This document shows, piece by piece, positions 15,654 through 23,943 of a stretch of DNA of 64,000 nt (the first letter of the stretch is position 1; each line of letters begins with the position of its first letter). The notes beneath the pieces are model-generated. The model was not told where the DNA came from. It searched no databases and saw only the letters and a list, made by a program, of their open reading frames with translations. The translations under genes were made by a program, and so were the position numbers. The stretch covers positions 34,339 through 98,338 of the forward strand of contig CAYRNW010000009.1 of NCBI GenBank assembly GCA_964425745.1, read 5' to 3'. Origin of the DNA: CALCNS01 sp964425745. GTDB lineage: Bacteria > Bacillota > JAAYKD01.

Positions 15654-17039
15654 CTATTGAGTTGCAAGACTTGCTTCTCTTGGTTTGACTACACTGAAGT
15701 TTTGCCAGTGACCGGAACGGAAGTAGGAATACAGCAAGATGAATTGGATAACGATCGAAGCGACCATCGACCAGAAGAGGCCATACATGTTGTTAGGTAC
15801 CACGGCAATAAAATAGGCTACCGGAATTCGTACTAAACTTCCCGCAATTGAGGTGATCATGGGGGCGACAGAAGCTCCAGCCCCACGCATAGCCCCTGCA
15901 AGGTTTTGATTCATTCCCATGATGAAGTAGAAGAAAGCCAAAATGCGAATCCCTACAAAACCAATGTCTAGTACCGTTTGGTTATCGGTGAAGACTCGCA
16001 TCAGCGGGTGACCGAAGAACCAGAGAAAGACACCCAAGATCAGACCGAAAACCGTGATCGAGGTCATTGCTACATGGATCCCTTCTTTAGCACGATCATG
16101 TCTACCGGCACCCACATTTTGTCCAACAAAAGTACTTAATGCCATGCCAAAAGCCATCATGGGTACAATGGCAAATCCGTCTACTTTTTGCACAATGCTG
16201 TTTGCAGCAATATAGTTGGAACCAAATTTGTTCGCAAAGGATTGGATGATGACAGAACCCAAAGACATGGCTACATTTTGAATGGCAGCCGGAACGCCTA
16301 AACGAATAATGGTAGCAGCTAATTGTTTTTCAATACGCATACTCTTTGGAGAGACATGAACCGGATAAACGCCGCTATTGATCCGAATGTGTACCAATGC
16401 TCCGGAGACAATGTGAGATAAAATCGTAGCAATGGCTACTCCGGCAACTCCCCATTTGAAGACGATTACGAACAATAAGTCGAGAACGATATTCAAGACA
16501 GCACTGACGCTTAGGAAAACTAAAGGCCAACGGGAATCTCCCATTCCTCTTAAAATTCCACCGCCAATGTTATAAGCCATGTTTCCTAAAGTTCCGGCAA
16601 AAATGATCGCCAAATAAACCGTAGAATCTCCGATAATATTCTCCGGTGTGCCAAGAAGTTTCAATAAAGGCCCCGAAAAGAGGGTTCCGATGATACTGAT
16701 CAAAATCCCGCTGGCATAAACCAAGGTAAAGGCGGTGTTGACGGCTTTATTCAACACATCGTAGCGTTTCGCACCAAAGTTTTGAGCGATAACAATACCG
16801 GCACCAACAGCGATTCCCCAAAACATGGCGTTGAACAACATCATGATCGGGAAACTGGCACTGACCGCTGCTAAAGCGTCAGAACCGACAAAGTTGCCGA
16901 CTACGATTGAGTCTACTACATTGTATAATTGAGAGATCAAATTTCCAGCAATCATCGGCAGGGAGAATGAGATCAGTTTTCTGGCAATATTGCCCTCGGT
17001 TAGATCCCCGCGCGAGTCTCTGGGTCGATTCTGTGTCAT
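15654..17039 (-). CDS. MATE family efflux transporter (NorM/VmrA branch)
   Basis: This is a 12-helix pump of 461 residues. Its N-terminus RDLTEGNIARKLISFSLPMIAGNLISQLYNVVDSIVVG pattern (here GDLTEGNIARKLISF) and the central GMGDSRWPLVFLS and second-half AGAMRGAGASVAPM belong to the MATE branch common in Clostridia, clearly different from the tandem pair near 5-8 kb. The C-terminus is cytosolic. The start follows AGGAGATGGACTC. It is monocistronic with its own promoter. The substrate is unknown. Confidence 0.9.
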   Translation of the reverse strand: MTQNRPRDSRGDLTEGNIARKLISFSLPMIAGNLISQLYNVVDSIVVGNFVGSDALAAVSASFPIMMLFNAMFWGIAVGAGIVIAQNFGAKRYDVLNKAVNTAFTLVYASGILISIIGTLFSGPLLKLLGTPENIIGDSTVYLAIIFAGTLGNMAYNIGGGILRGMGDSRWPLVFLSVSAVLNIVLDLLFVIVFKWGVAGVAIATILSHIVSGALVHIRINSGVYPVHVSPKSMRIEKQLAATIIRLGVPAAIQNVAMSLGSVIIQSFANKFGSNYIAANSIVQKVDGFAIVPMMAFGMALSTFVGQNVGAGRHDRAKEGIHVAMTSITVFGLILGVFLWFFGHPLMRVFTDNQTVLDIGFVGIRILAFFYFIMGMNQNLAGAMRGAGASVAPMITSIAGSLVRIPVAYFIAVVPNNMYGLFWSMVASIVIQFILLYSYFRSGHWQNFSVVKPREASLATQ

Positions 17040-17085
17040 GAGTCCATCTCCTCTGAACGATAAATAATAGATTGCAAGCTAAAGA

Positions 17086-17114
17086 ATAGTAACACGAAAT
17101 AATTTTAAAGTCAA
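17086..17114 (-). promoter_or_regulatory. Promoter of the MATE gene
   Basis: Minus strand: TTGACT (17109-17114), 17-base spacer, TACTAT (17086-17091), 47 bases before the start codon. Confidence 0.65.
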
Positions 17115-17121
17115 GCATGGA

Positions 17122-17157
17122 AAAGAGGCTACCTCAAACGAGGTAGCCCCTTTCTTT
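17122..17157 (-). terminator. Terminator of the copA-csoR operon
   Basis: Stem GGCTACCTC/GAGGTAGCC with loop AAAC, extended by purine/pyrimidine pairs, and T-rich tail on the minus strand, just after the csoR stop. Confidence 0.75.
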
Positions 17158-17165
17158 ATAACAGA

Positions 17166-17429
17166 TTATTTGCTGATTTTGTCTAGCAAGCTCAAAATTT
17201 CATCGATTTTTTCTTGGTCATTTCCTTCCAAGACGGCTTCACGCACGCAGTGGCTCATATGACCTTTCAAAACCTCGCGATTGACTTTATTTAAAATTGA
17301 AATGGTAGCCAGTAATTGATTTGATATATCCATACAGTAGCGGTCATCTTCGACCATACGCAGGAGGCCATCCAATTGCCCGCGGGCGGTTTTCAGCAAG
17401 GGAGTAACAAGTTTTGGATCAGCTTTCAT
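17166..17429 (-). CDS. csoR: CsoR copper-sensing repressor
   Basis: This protein of 87 residues belongs to the DUF156/CsoR family of all-helical tetrameric metal sensors. The Cu(I) ligands Cys-His-Cys are visible as C32, H57 and C61 (RYCMDIS and GHMSHC), the set that separates copper sensors from RcnR and FrmR types. Copper binding releases it from DNA. It lies 10 bases after copA in the same operon, and a G/C-rich inverted repeat of the CsoR type lies in front of copA, so the operon should be induced by copper through its own product. Confidence 0.92.
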   Translation of the reverse strand: MKADPKLVTPLLKTARGQLDGLLRMVEDDRYCMDISNQLLATISILNKVNREVLKGHMSHCVREAVLEGNDQEKIDEILSLLDKISK

Positions 17430-17439
17430 GGTAGTCTCC

Positions 17440-17646
17440 TTACTTTAGAGAAGTAACTTCGTAGCCAGCATCGACTACGGCTTGAATCAAAACTTCGTCC
17501 GCAACGGGTTTGGTTAAGGTTAGAGTTGCAGAGTTGGTTGCGAGGTCAACTTTGGCGCTGACACCCTCAATTGCGTTCAATGCCTTTTCCACACGTTTTT
17601 GACAGTGCATACAGGTCATACCTTCAATGTTCATAATTTTAGTCAT
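17440..17646 (-). CDS. copZ: Possible independently translated CopZ-like chaperone inside copA
   Basis: Within the copA frame, ATG 17646 begins 68 codons encoding MTKIMNIEGMTCMHCQKR and a complete HMA fold, exactly the length and start of free-standing CopZ chaperones. AAAGGAG (17655-17661) lies 8 bases before this ATG, an ideal ribosome binding site retained inside a coding sequence. The frame is continuous with copA, so a fusion is made in any case; a separate product is an inference. The alternative is that the site is a relic of a former separate copZ whose upstream stop was lost. Confidence 0.4.
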   Translation of the reverse strand: MTKIMNIEGMTCMHCQKRVEKALNAIEGVSAKVDLATNSATLTLTKPVADEVLIQAVVDAGYEVTSLK

Positions 17647-20004
17647 TTCGAATTCTCCTTTGTCTTTTTGAATATGAGAGGTTGTTACCTCGCGAGAAGG
17701 GGTAGTGGTTGCTGAATCTTGACTTCGCTGAGGTGCCGGGCTGTGAAAGAGTTTGAGACGAAGAGCATTGGTTACAACACTGACGGAACTTAAACTCATA
17801 GCAGCAGCAGCAAACATGGGACTGAGCTTCCAACCTAAGAGGCTGTAGAAGACGCCGGCTGCCAGAGGAATCCCTAAGATGTTGTAAAAGAATGCCCAGA
17901 AGAGGTTTTGACGAATATTACGAATCACAGCTTTGCTTAAATTCAAGGCGGTGACCACATCCATGAGATCACTCTTCATTAATACAATGTCTGCAGATTC
18001 AATGGCTACATCGGTACCGGCACCAATCGCAATACCTACGTTGGCTCTGGCCAGTGCCGGTGCGTCGTTGATCCCGTCACCAATCATGGCAACAATACGA
18101 CCTTGTTCTTGTAATTTGCGAACCTCGGCTTCTTTGTCTTGAGGCAAGACTTCGGCGACAACACGGTCGATTCCCATTTGTTTTTGAATAGCCCGAGCGG
18201 TCTTTTGATTATCGCCGGTGAGCATGACAACGTCGATGCCCAAAGCTTTCAATGCGGCAATGGCTTCTTTACTGGTGGGTTTGACCACATCGGCTGCGGC
18301 CAGGATGCCCAACAATTGGGTATCGTCTGCAAAATAGAGAGGGGTTTTGCCTTGATCAGCTAAGGTATCGGTGATTTGCTGTAGAGAACCTATCTCAATA
18401 CCCAACGCTTGCATCATTCGTTGATTACCTCCGTGAATGCGACGACCTTCTACCGTAGCAGAAATGCCTTGACCGGCTGTTGCTTCGAATTGATCGGAGG
18501 GAAGTGGGGCAACACCCTGCTGCTTGACATAGTCCATGACGGCGGTCGCTAACGGATGTTCGGACTTTTCTTCGAGAGAAGCGGCCATTTGTAGCAATTC
18601 TTGTGAAGAGGTGGAACCCAAGGTGATCAGATCGGTGATTTGGGGTTTACCTTCGGTAACGGTTCCTGTTTTATCTAAAATAACTGTATTAACGGTATGA
18701 GTAATCTCCAGAGCTTCTGCGGATTTGATCAAGATACCATTTTCAGCACCTTTACCAGTCCCAACCATAATCGCAACTGGAGTGGCTAACCCTAAAGCGC
18801 AGGGGCAAGAGATAACCAGGACCGCGATCCCGATTGAAAGTGCAAAGTCGAACGGATAGCCTAACAACAGCCAGACAATGGTCGCGACTACTGAAATCAC
18901 CATGACGGTGGGGACAAAAATTGCCGAGATTTTATCGGCCAATTGGGAGATGGGGGCTTTACTGGAAGCTGCTTCTTCCACTAACCGTATGATTTGTGCT
19001 AAGGTAGTATCATCGCCAATACGAGTGGCACGGAATTGCAGGTATCCGCTCTTATTGACCGTGGCAGCAATAACTTTGTCGCCTTCGGATTTTTCCACCG
19101 GCATGCTTTCACCGGTCAGGGCAGCTTCGTCAATGCTGGAATGACCGTTCAAAACGACGCCGTCTACCGGAACACTCTGCCCGGGGCGCAAGATGACAGT
19201 ATCTCCTAAAACAACATCCTCCACCGGGATTTCCAATTCCAAGCCTTCTCGCAAAACGAGAGCGGTTTTTGGAGCCAAGTCGATTAATTTGGCTATTGCT
19301 TCTGAAGTTCTGCTTTTGGATTTGGCTTCCAAGTATTTTCCCAAGGTGATCAAGGTCAAAATTGTGGCGGCCGATTCAAAATAGAGGTCCATTGCAAAAC
19401 CCATGGCCAGCTGATGATTGTTAGCACCTAAACCATAGCCGATTTGGTAGATTGCATAAATACCATAGAGCAGTGCTGCGGTAGTACCTACGGCAATCAG
19501 GGAATCCATGTTCGGAGAGCGTTTCCAAAGAGACCTAAAACCGGTTTGGAAATAGTTGCGATTTAAGTAAACGATGGGTAATGTCAACAAGAATTGAGTG
19601 AAAGCAAAGGGGAGAACATTGTGCATACCGGCTAACCATGAAGGTAGCGGAAAGTCAAACATACTTCCCATTGAAATATAGAACAAAGGAAGCAAGAACA
19701 ACAAGGAATACCAAAATTGCTTGCGTTTTTCTTCTGCCTCTTTTTGCATTACATTTTCTCGGGGGGCAGTGGTTTTGGCAGCTGATTTGGGTTGGGAAAC
19801 CGGTGTGGCTCCATAGCCGGAGTCATCGACCAAGCGCGAAATATCTTGCACGGTGAGTTTTGTCTGATCGAACTCCACAATCATGCGGTTAGCAAGTAAG
19901 TTGACGGCAACTTTTTCAACGCCGGGAGCTTTGGCTAAGCTTTTTTCAATATGAGCTGAACAGGCTGAGCATGTCATGCCGGTTACATCAAAGGTTTCTT
20001 TCAA
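17440..20004 (-). CDS. copA: Copper-exporting P1B ATPase CopA with a C-terminal CopZ-like domain
   Basis: This is a membrane ATPase of 854 residues, about 50-110 longer than usual single- or double-HMA enzymes because an extra domain is fused at the end. Order: HMA domain with GMTCSACSAH (residues 8-17), helices, actuator domain (GESMPVEKS), the transport motif CPC in ISCPCALGLATP, phosphorylation site DKTGTVT, SEHPLA in the nucleotide domain, GDGINDAPAL hinge, last helices, a Ser/Thr-rich linker, then a second HMA (GMTCMHCQKR) over the final 68 residues. It exports Cu(I) from the cytosol. It starts at TTG 20004, with AGGAGGGA 7 bases upstream. It is the first gene of the operon with csoR. 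The C-terminal domain has its own internal start signals. Confidence 0.92.
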   Translation of the reverse strand: MKETFDVTGMTCSACSAHIEKSLAKAPGVEKVAVNLLANRMIVEFDQTKLTVQDISRLVDDSGYGATPVSQPKSAAKTTAPRENVMQKEAEEKRKQFWYSLLFLLPLFYISMGSMFDFPLPSWLAGMHNVLPFAFTQFLLTLPIVYLNRNYFQTGFRSLWKRSPNMDSLIAVGTTAALLYGIYAIYQIGYGLGANNHQLAMGFAMDLYFESAATILTLITLGKYLEAKSKSRTSEAIAKLIDLAPKTALVLREGLELEIPVEDVVLGDTVILRPGQSVPVDGVVLNGHSSIDEAALTGESMPVEKSEGDKVIAATVNKSGYLQFRATRIGDDTTLAQIIRLVEEAASSKAPISQLADKISAIFVPTVMVISVVATIVWLLLGYPFDFALSIGIAVLVISCPCALGLATPVAIMVGTGKGAENGILIKSAEALEITHTVNTVILDKTGTVTEGKPQITDLITLGSTSSQELLQMAASLEEKSEHPLATAVMDYVKQQGVAPLPSDQFEATAGQGISATVEGRRIHGGNQRMMQALGIEIGSLQQITDTLADQGKTPLYFADDTQLLGILAAADVVKPTSKEAIAALKALGIDVVMLTGDNQKTARAIQKQMGIDRVVAEVLPQDKEAEVRKLQEQGRIVAMIGDGINDAPALARANVGIAIGAGTDVAIESADIVLMKSDLMDVVTALNLSKAVIRNIRQNLFWAFFYNILGIPLAAGVFYSLLGWKLSPMFAAAAMSLSSVSVVTNALRLKLFHSPAPQRSQDSATTTPSREVTTSHIQKDKGEFEMTKIMNIEGMTCMHCQKRVEKALNAIEGVSAKVDLATNSATLTLTKPVADEVLIQAVVDAGYEVTSLK

Positions 20005-20026
20005 GGGTGTGTCCCTCCTATCTCTA

Positions 20027-20042
20027 CACCCCCAGGGGGGTG
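20027..20042. promoter_or_regulatory. CsoR-type operator in front of copA
   Basis: Perfect inverted repeat CACCCCC-AG-GGGGGTG. CsoR operators are G/C-rich inverted repeats of this kind. It sits between the predicted start of transcription and the copA ribosome binding site. Confidence 0.75.
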
Positions 20043-20052
20043 GTATGATTAT

Positions 20053-20080
20053 AGTATAGCAGATTACTCAGAATTGTCAA
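20053..20080 (-). promoter_or_regulatory. Promoter of the copA-csoR operon
   Basis: Minus strand: TTGACA (20075-20080), 16-base spacer, TATACT (20053-20058). Confidence 0.75.
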
Positions 20081-20093
20081 TAGGGTATTATAA

Positions 20094-20121
20094 AAAAACG
20101 AACCCCTTAGGATTCGTTTTC
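20094..20121 (-). terminator. Terminator of the trk operon
   Basis: Minus strand: AAAACGAATCC-TAAG-GGGTTCGTTTT, an 11-bp stem with one G-T pair, followed by T residues; it overlaps the trkH stop codon. Confidence 0.75.
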
Positions 20122-21603
20122 TGAGAGTTGATTACGATCTACGATACGCGAGATAAATCGTTTTATGGAGTTTAAGAAAGTGCTGAACCCAAACAGTACG
20201 ATAAAGATTTCTAATCTCCCCAAAAGCATTCCAACCATTTCAATGACTAGAACTGCGTTGGAGGCGCTAACCGAGGTAACACCAACCGATAAACCAACAG
20301 TTCCTAAGGCAGATGCGAATTCGAACATAACTTCTGTTAAGGAGTGCTGCGAAGTGAGCACCATAGCCAATACACCGCTGAAATAGAGTAGCATATAAGC
20401 TCCTGTGAAGCCTAAAATATCCATATACGTTGCTGAGTCAATGGGCGTCTTACCACCAGCACGGTAGTAAAACGGTGAACGAACAGCCCGTGTAGTGCCA
20501 AATCGTGTACGAAGGTTATCTCGGATTCCCCGAAAGAGCAAATAGACTCGTGTAAGCTTCATACCTCCAGCCGTTGAACCAATACCACCCCCAATGAGCA
20601 TCAACAAGATGATGATAAACAATCCGGCAGATGGCCAACCATTAAACGATACACTGGAGTATCCGGTCGTAGATAATGCTGAGATGGTATTGAAGAAAGC
20701 GATACGAAAACCACTGGTCAAATTCAACTGAGATTGTGAAACCAAAGAATAAGTTGTCAGAGGAACTGCTACGAGAAGTAACCCCCCTAAGAATTTAACT
20801 TCACTGACACGAAAGGCCTGTTTGAATTTCCTTCGAAAGAGTAACATCAAAACAGCAAAGTTGGTGGTGCCTATTAGCATGAGGAAGACGGTAATCAATT
20901 CAACAGGAATGGAGCTATAATCCCCTATGCTGTTGAGCTTGGTCGAAAAGCCCCCCGTGGACAAAGAACACATACTGTGGCAGATGCCATCGAACCATGA
21001 CATGCCAGCCAGTTTATAGAAGAGAACACCTAAAATCATAAAGGATGAGTAGATGAAGAGAATCACTTGAGATGTCTTTTTTAAGTTGGGCATCAGCTTG
21101 TCCGGATGACCTTCAGCATTGTAAAGGGGCATCGCCTGCTTGTTTTGAATAAACAAAGTCATCATTAAGATAAAACCTAAGCCCCCACAAAATTGCATAA
21201 AACTCCTGTAGAACAAAAAAATCTTTGGGAGTAGGCTAACATCTAAAACCGAAAGGCCGGTCGTTGTCCAGCCACTAACGGATTCAAAAAGGGCATGTAA
21301 CGTGTTGACTTGCTTTCCGGTAATAAAAGGGATTGCTCCAATAAGGATCCCATACAACCAGGCAGATAATACAAGAAGATTGCTGTCGGAAGAAAGATAT
21401 ACATCTTCCAATGATTTTCCTTTCGAGGAAAGCACTAAAAGAAAGCCAAGTGAGATTGAGAAAGCTGCTGGAAGTAAAAAATCAAAGGCATAGGATACTT
21501 CATGAGGATAAAAGATCAATACTCCTAACGGTAGCAATAGCAGTATACCAATCAGAATCATCAATCTACCAAAATTGTTATAATTCTTGTTTAGTTCAAA
21601 CAT
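20107..21603 (-). CDS. trkH: TrkH/KtrB-type potassium channel subunit
   Basis: This membrane protein of 498 residues has the four-fold M1-P-M2 repeat. The four selectivity-filter loops with their Gly are visible in order: SGWTTTGLSVLD near 110, SLSTGGFSTK near 210, SALSTTGYSSVS near 310 and SALGTVGLSVGV near 430. It takes up K+ when gated by cytosolic RCK subunits. Two such subunits are encoded directly upstream (4-base gap), so the three genes make one system. It is last in a minus-strand operon that begins with a TPR protein. The start at 21603 follows GGAAGGTGATG. Confidence 0.92.
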   Translation of the reverse strand: MFELNKNYNNFGRLMILIGILLLLPLGVLIFYPHEVSYAFDFLLPAAFSISLGFLLVLSSKGKSLEDVYLSSDSNLLVLSAWLYGILIGAIPFITGKQVNTLHALFESVSGWTTTGLSVLDVSLLPKIFLFYRSFMQFCGGLGFILMMTLFIQNKQAMPLYNAEGHPDKLMPNLKKTSQVILFIYSSFMILGVLFYKLAGMSWFDGICHSMCSLSTGGFSTKLNSIGDYSSIPVELITVFLMLIGTTNFAVLMLLFRRKFKQAFRVSEVKFLGGLLLVAVPLTTYSLVSQSQLNLTSGFRIAFFNTISALSTTGYSSVSFNGWPSAGLFIIILLMLIGGGIGSTAGGMKLTRVYLLFRGIRDNLRTRFGTTRAVRSPFYYRAGGKTPIDSATYMDILGFTGAYMLLYFSGVLAMVLTSQHSLTEVMFEFASALGTVGLSVGVTSVSASNAVLVIEMVGMLLGRLEIFIVLFGFSTFLNSIKRFISRIVDRNQLSENES

Positions 21604-21607
21604 GACA

Positions 21608-22273
21608 TCACCTTCCGGTTAGCTCTTTGATCGCTAACATTTCTGTGTTGTCCGACGAAATGAGAACGAGGGTGTCCCCGGCTAAAACGCGAGTATCACC
21701 TCTTGGCACAAGACTTTTTTCTCCGCGAAGAATGCAACCAATGATCACTTCTCCCGGTAGATTCATCTCCCATAGTTTTTTTCCTACTGCTGGGGAATTT
21801 GATAAAATGGGAACTTCAGCTACATTGATCCTGCCCTCACCAATTGGAACCATGGTGCCGATTTTATCCATGAAAGCCTGTTGTTCGATAATATTTGTAA
21901 TGGCTGAAGTAGCGCAGACGACCGAATCTACGCCCATCTGATAGAAAAATTCGGTTTTTCGTGCGTCATTGATAATGGCTACCGTTCTTTGTATGTGAAA
22001 ACGCTTTTTACAAAGCTGACAAATGACTAAATTATCTTCGTCCCGTTGAGTCAAAGCGATTGCAATATCGGTATGTTCTGCATTCGCTTCCAAGAGAACA
22101 TAAGGCTTGGTTCCATCTCCATGAATAACATTCAGTCCCGAAATTTCTGCCAAAGAGTGACAAGAATCTAAATCGCTATTGATAACGGTAACGATATATC
22201 CTTTAATCAATAATGATTTTGCCAGAGATTGAGCTTTATTAAAACCACCTATGATCAAAACATTGGATTTCAT
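21608..22273 (-). CDS. TrkA-type RCK subunit with N and C domains, atypical nucleotide loop
   Basis: This cytosolic gating protein of 221 residues has a Rossmann RCK_N domain (residues 1-130) and a TrkA_C domain (135-221, ending in GDTLVLISSDNTEML). The first loop reads IIGGFNKAQSLA, lacking the GxGxxG of nucleotide-binding TrkA proteins, although GDGTKP and the acidic end of strand 2 (INSD) remain. The partner gene just upstream has an intact loop. It overlaps that gene by 4 bases (ATGA), which implies coupled translation and a fixed ratio. The pair recalls CeoB/CeoC of actinobacteria. Confidence 0.85.
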   Translation of the reverse strand: MKSNVLIIGGFNKAQSLAKSLLIKGYIVTVINSDLDSCHSLAEISGLNVIHGDGTKPYVLLEANAEHTDIAIALTQRDEDNLVICQLCKKRFHIQRTVAIINDARKTEFFYQMGVDSVVCATSAITNIIEQQAFMDKIGTMVPIGEGRINVAEVPILSNSPAVGKKLWEMNLPGEVIIGCILRGEKSLVPRGDTRVLAGDTLVLISSDNTEMLAIKELTGR

Positions 22274-22725
22274 TGATTACTCACCTTCCTTGGTTTTCGC
22301 ATTAAAGATTTAATCTCGTAAGCCGACAGCATGGAAGGACTGATAGTTTCGATATCAAGTTCTTTATATACACATTCTCGCTCCGGATCATAGAGACGAG
22401 CGATAACATGAGGGACATGAAATAGTTCTTTCGCCAATTGTGAAATCATAATATTGGTATTGTCATCGTCAGTCACCACAATGACATAGTGAGCATTCTT
22501 GATTTGGGCTTCTGTCAAAATTTCTAAATTGGTTCCATCTCCGATCAAAGTCAAGCCGCCGAAAGAAGGAGATAGCTTCCTCATGGAATCTCGACTATGG
22601 TCGATAACCATAACATTTCCACCTTCATCGGAAAGTTGATTCGCTAAAGTAGAACCCAGCCGACCACAACCTATGATAATAATGTAATCACTTCCTGGGT
22701 CGCTTAAGTTAAAGATTGACAACAT
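22270..22725 (-). CDS. trkA: TrkA-type RCK subunit, nucleotide-binding domain only
   Basis: This protein of 151 residues has a single RCK_N Rossmann domain with the complete dinucleotide loop IIGCGRLGSTLA (residues 17-28), the acidic residue after strand 2 (VMVIDHS) and GDGTNLE. It lacks the C-terminal TrkA_C domain that the next gene supplies. It would bind NAD(H) or ATP/ADP and open TrkH. A ribosome binding site AAAGGAGGAG precedes the ATG. It lies 14 bases after the TPR gene and overlaps the next subunit by 4 bases. Confidence 0.88.
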   Translation of the reverse strand: MLSIFNLSDPGSDYIIIIGCGRLGSTLANQLSDEGGNVMVIDHSRDSMRKLSPSFGGLTLIGDGTNLEILTEAQIKNAHYVIVVTDDDNTNIMISQLAKELFHVPHVIARLYDPERECVYKELDIETISPSMLSAYEIKSLMRKPRKVSNQ

Positions 22726-22739
22726 ATTTTTCTCCTCCT

Positions 22740-23063
22740 TTATGAAATAGTTCGGCAGTCTGATTCATCATAAGCACAGTTTCTTTTTGAGAAGAAAGTG
22801 CTGAAGTGTTCCAGGTTATGCCTTGCCGGTAAATACGTCGGATCCAATGACCAAGCAGCCCGGAAATGTTTCATTCCGGCAGGATGATCGCCCATGCTTT
22901 CCAAGAGAACACCCATGAGATTATGGGGTTCCGGTGCATGTGGATACTCCGTCATATAAGACGCAATTAGGTTTTCGCATTCAGAGTAGTTTTTGTAACG
23001 AATCATTTCTCGAACTTTTGGTATGAAAGCCATGATTCTTTCTCTGGGAATATTTTGTGCCAT
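22740..23063 (-). CDS. Small TPR-like protein heading the trk operon
   Basis: This cytosolic protein of 107 residues contains helical repeats of the TPR type: SECENLIASYMTEYPHAPE, then HNLMGVLLESMGDHPAGMKHFRAAWSLDPTYLP (two repeats with the usual Gly/Ala and Pro positions). The start ATG 23063 has AGGAGGTG 6-7 bases upstream; the longer frame contains non-coding leader. It is the first gene of the operon with the two RCK subunits and trkH, so it may help assemble or regulate the transporter; this is inferred from position only. Confidence 0.75.
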   Translation of the reverse strand: MAQNIPRERIMAFIPKVREMIRYKNYSECENLIASYMTEYPHAPEPHNLMGVLLESMGDHPAGMKHFRAAWSLDPTYLPARHNLEHFSTFFSKRNCAYDESDCRTIS

Positions 23064-23093
23064 TTGAATCACCTCCTCTGGATCTTCAGTTAA

Positions 23094-23099
23094 ATTGTA
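23094..23099 (-). promoter_or_regulatory. -10 box of the trk operon; no good -35
   Basis: Minus strand TACAAT, with predicted start near 23087. The hexamer 17 bases upstream is CACTCT, a poor -35, as is usual for promoters that need an activator. Confidence 0.5.
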
Positions 23100-23109
23100 G
23101 CAAAGAGGA

Positions 23110-23178
23110 GGTGAGAAGAGTGTGATAAATTTGGCCCTTCGTGTGAGAGAGCTGTGAGAAAACCAGAATCGGTGTGAG
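23110..23178. promoter_or_regulatory. Array of five TGTGAG-type repeats upstream of the trk operon
   Basis: On the plus strand: GGTGAG 23110, TGTGAT 23121, TGTGAG 23142, TGTGAG 23153, TGTGAG 23173. Start-to-start distances are 11, 21, 11 and 20 bases, close to 1, 2, 1 and 2 helical turns, so all lie on one face of the DNA. OmpR/KdpE-family regulators bind direct repeats with this period. The first two overlap the weak -35. A KdpE-like gene ends 63 bases away. Confidence 0.6.
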
Positions 23179-23193
23179 CAAGACATAAGAAAA

Positions 23194-23229
23194 ATGGGCT
23201 GTGGCAGATTCTTGACTGCCACAGCCCAT
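23194..23229 (-). terminator. Terminator of the KdpDE-like operon
   Basis: A perfect 14-bp stem ATGGGCTGTGGCAG/CTGCCACAGCCCAT with an 8-base loop, followed on the minus strand by TTTTCTTATG, 12 bases after the response regulator stop. Confidence 0.85.
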
Positions 23230-23241
23230 AACAAAGTTTAA

Positions 23242-23943
23242 TTATTCATCGACCAAACGATACCCAACACCGATTTCGGTTTTGATGTATCGGGGATTAG
23301 CGGGGTTCGATTCGATTTTTCTCCGCAAACTCGCCATAAGGGTTCTTAGAGCCTGGGTATCGTTGCCATAACTATTCCCCCAGATTTCTTTTATGATAAA
23401 CCCTGTGGTCAAAACTTTACCAATGTTCTTGAAAAATAAAGATAAAAGGCTGTATTCCATGGGTGTTAAATGAACTTCACTCTCTTCTAAAAAAAGAAGT
23501 CTTTTTTCTAGATCCATTTTTAAATCGCCCACCTGAATGCAGGGGGAGGATATTCGGGCTCTTTGATTGGAATGGCGAATGGCCACACGGATTCGAGCCA
23601 TTAACTCTGTAGCAGAAAAAGGTTTGGTCAGGTAATCATCTGCACCGGAGTCTAAAGCGGCCGCCTTTTCTCGATCTTGATCTCTGGCCGAGACTACAAT
23701 GATGGGGACTTCAGACCATTCCCTCACTTTGTGAATTACGTCCATGCCATCGAAATCGGGAAGGCCTAAATCGAGTAAAATCAGATCGATGTGTTCTGTC
23801 GATAAGGCCACCAACGCACCTTGCCCGGTGGATTCAAGCTGATACCGAAAGCCTTCTTGCTCCAACGTGTAACGCATGAAGGTGCTGATTTGAGCATCGT
23901 CTTCGACAACTAAAATTTTCTCAAAGTGTTTATTCTCCGTCAT
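23242..23943 (-). CDS. KdpE-like response regulator (OmpR family)
   Basis: This protein of 233 residues has a receiver domain with acidic pair EDD near residue 15, phospho-acceptor Asp in LLDLGLPDFDG near 57, and YLTKPF Lys near 107. It is followed by an OmpR-type winged helix (LTPMEYSLLSLFFKNIGKVLT, RTLMASLRRKIE, TEIGVGYRLVDE). That C-terminus is the KdpE type. ATG 23943 has GGAGGTGGAATCAA upstream and overlaps the kinase end by 14 bases. No kdpFABC genes are in the window; the nearest potassium genes are the trk operon immediately downstream, with repeats that fit this regulator. Confidence 0.9.
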   Translation of the reverse strand: MTENKHFEKILVVEDDAQISTFMRYTLEQEGFRYQLESTGQGALVALSTEHIDLILLDLGLPDFDGMDVIHKVREWSEVPIIVVSARDQDREKAAALDSGADDYLTKPFSATELMARIRVAIRHSNQRARISSPCIQVGDLKMDLEKRLLFLEESEVHLTPMEYSLLSLFFKNIGKVLTTGFIIKEIWGNSYGNDTQALRTLMASLRRKIESNPANPRYIKTEIGVGYRLVDE

